Below are positions 5,170 to 6,130 of a stretch of DNA of 6,130 nt, piece after piece; position 1 is the first letter of the stretch, and each line of letters starts with the position of its first letter. The position numbers and the translations under genes are program-made. The notes beneath the pieces were generated by a model, which saw only the letters and a program-made list of their open reading frames with translations, was not told where the DNA came from and made no database searches. This DNA comes from Candidatus Zixiibacteriota bacterium (lineage in GTDB: Bacteria; Zixibacteria; MSB-5A5; GN15; FEB-12): positions 1 through 6,130 of the forward strand of contig DAOWMZ010000126.1 of NCBI GenBank assembly GCA_030642845.1, in the 5' to 3' direction.

Positions 5170-6130
5170 ATGCTAAAGAAAAACTCTCTCATTTTTTCAT
5201 TAATAACCATACTCCTTGTCTCATTTTTAATTCACATCCAATGCTCGGACAAGGGTACGAATAGCCAGGGACCGGGCAATGTCGGGATTGATCTGAAACT
5301 TACAACTTCAGCATTATTACAAATGGTAAGCCAGTTGCATATTGTCATTACTGCTGATGATATGGATACAATCGAAGTCTCTATTCCCTTATCCGAAGAA
5401 AACGGCTATGTTTTCAGTCAAGCAATCGAAGTCCCCTCAGGTACAGGACGACTTTTTGTAGTTGAGGTTCTTGATGACAACGGGGTTATTCTTTATCGGG
5501 GCGAAGAGATTTCGGATGTCTCTCAGGGAGTAAGTATAACTCTGACTATTTATCTGGAACCACAGGTATCACTGATGAAACTAACCCCCCGCTATAATCA
5601 GAAAATTGCTAACTCTCTGTTGTATCTGACATATGAAGTATTTAATATTGAAGAACTCTATGAGATATTTTTCAAAGTGTATTTTAGATCGCACTTACTT
5701 GAATTTATTAGTGCAACAATTGATACTTCGTTAAACGAAGCCACCACGACGTTATCAGTCAATGTAGTTCATCCGGTAACAATGGAGCCCTCATATTTGA
5801 ACATAGTACTTAAAGGTACAAACAATATTCCTGTTGTTGATGAAAACGGAAATGGTAGTTTGGTGAATTTAGTATTTCGCTGTCAGAGCATATCCATTCC
5901 GGTTGAATCAACATATTTAAATCTTGATTACACCAGGATATTAGACCCAACCGGATTCCCATCTCCAATTGATCCTCCTCTAATGATTGACAGCAGTTTA
6001 ATTAAAATACTCTCAGACATAACAACTGATGACACTATCCCCAATATCCCTGTTTTGCTATCACCGGCAAATAACGAAACCGATGTGGTTCTTAATCCAA
6101 CATTACAATGGAATGCCGCAGATCATGCTC
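5170..6130 (+). CDS. Exported probable lipoprotein with cohesin-like and Fn3-like modules, C-terminus outside window
   Basis: An open frame from ATG 5170 to the window edge gives 320 residues. AGGAAG at 5158-5163 is a good ribosome site 6 nt upstream. An AT-rich TATATAAAA (5122-5130) lies upstream but has no well-spaced -35. Seen: basic start (K3, K4), a hydrophobic helix (about 7-24), then Cys25 followed by SDKGTN, as in lipoproteins, although the residues before Cys (HIQ) are a poor lipobox. Residues 36-130 form a beta-rich domain with VPSGTGRLFVVEVLDDNG (88-105). Residues about 137-262 recall cohesin-like modules: alternating hydrophobic strands, FFKVYF and LEFISATI, then DENGNGSLVNLVFRC (224-238). 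From about 292, IPVLLSPANNETDVVLNPTL then QW looks like the opening of a fibronectin type III-like domain. Likely an outer-membrane or surface protein; binding partner unknown. The exported-protein call is firm; the domain names are pattern-based and less so. Confidence 0.75.
   Translation, partial: MLKKNSLIFSLITILLVSFLIHIQCSDKGTNSQGPGNVGIDLKLTTSALLQMVSQLHIVITADDMDTIEVSIPLSEENGYVFSQAIEVPSGTGRLFVVEVLDDNGVILYRGEEISDVSQGVSITLTIYLEPQVSLMKLTPRYNQKIANSLLYLTYEVFNIEELYEIFFKVYFRSHLLEFISATIDTSLNEATTTLSVNVVHPVTMEPSYLNIVLKGTNNIPVVDENGNGSLVNLVFRCQSISIPVESTYLNLDYTRILDPTGFPSPIDPPLMIDSSLIKILSDITTDDTIPNIPVLLSPANNETDVVLNPTLQWNAADHA

Overview
The window reads as chromosomal DNA of a Gram-negative bacterium, roughly 40% G+C by eye. 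The lipopolysaccharide heptose pathway implies an outer membrane. The combination of split heptose genes, a GH57 glucan branching enzyme behind a DUF3467 gene, and a secreted lipoprotein with a cohesin-like module followed by an Fn3-like one would fit the FCB-side candidate phyla (for example Zixibacteria). That placement is inference; nothing here identifies a species. No rRNA, tRNA, CRISPR array, insertion sequence or phage gene was seen.

Left half (1-2709, minus strand). Four genes run in the same direction and probably form one unit, in transcription order: an ADP-heptose pathway kinase (hldA/rfaE1 type, GTG start), the matching nucleotidyltransferase (hldC/rfaE2 type), a TPR-repeat protein of unknown role, and an M24-family Xaa-Pro aminopeptidase cut by the window edge. 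Gaps are 35, 61 and 3 bp. The first two catalyse two steps of ADP-heptose synthesis for the LPS inner core (the steps joined in one HldE protein in E. coli). The last two have no obvious role in that pathway.

Middle (2710-4904). A divergent intergenic region of about 130 bp separates the heptose unit from a two-gene plus-strand operon: a DUF3467 protein of 110 residues, then a GH57 1,4-alpha-glucan branching enzyme. The two genes overlap by 4 bp (ATGA), so they are probably translationally coupled. The branching enzyme points to glycogen or a similar alpha-glucan.

Right end (4905-6130). A 265-bp gene-free stretch follows. Its first 160 bp are packed with inverted repeats: two small hairpins right behind the branching-enzyme stop, then three larger hairpins partly enclosed by a 7-bp inverted repeat. 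Short motifs recur among them. This is the least ordinary structure in the window and looks like a palindromic intergenic repeat element or terminator cluster. It is followed by the start of a plus-strand gene for an exported, probably lipid-anchored multidomain protein, cut by the right edge.
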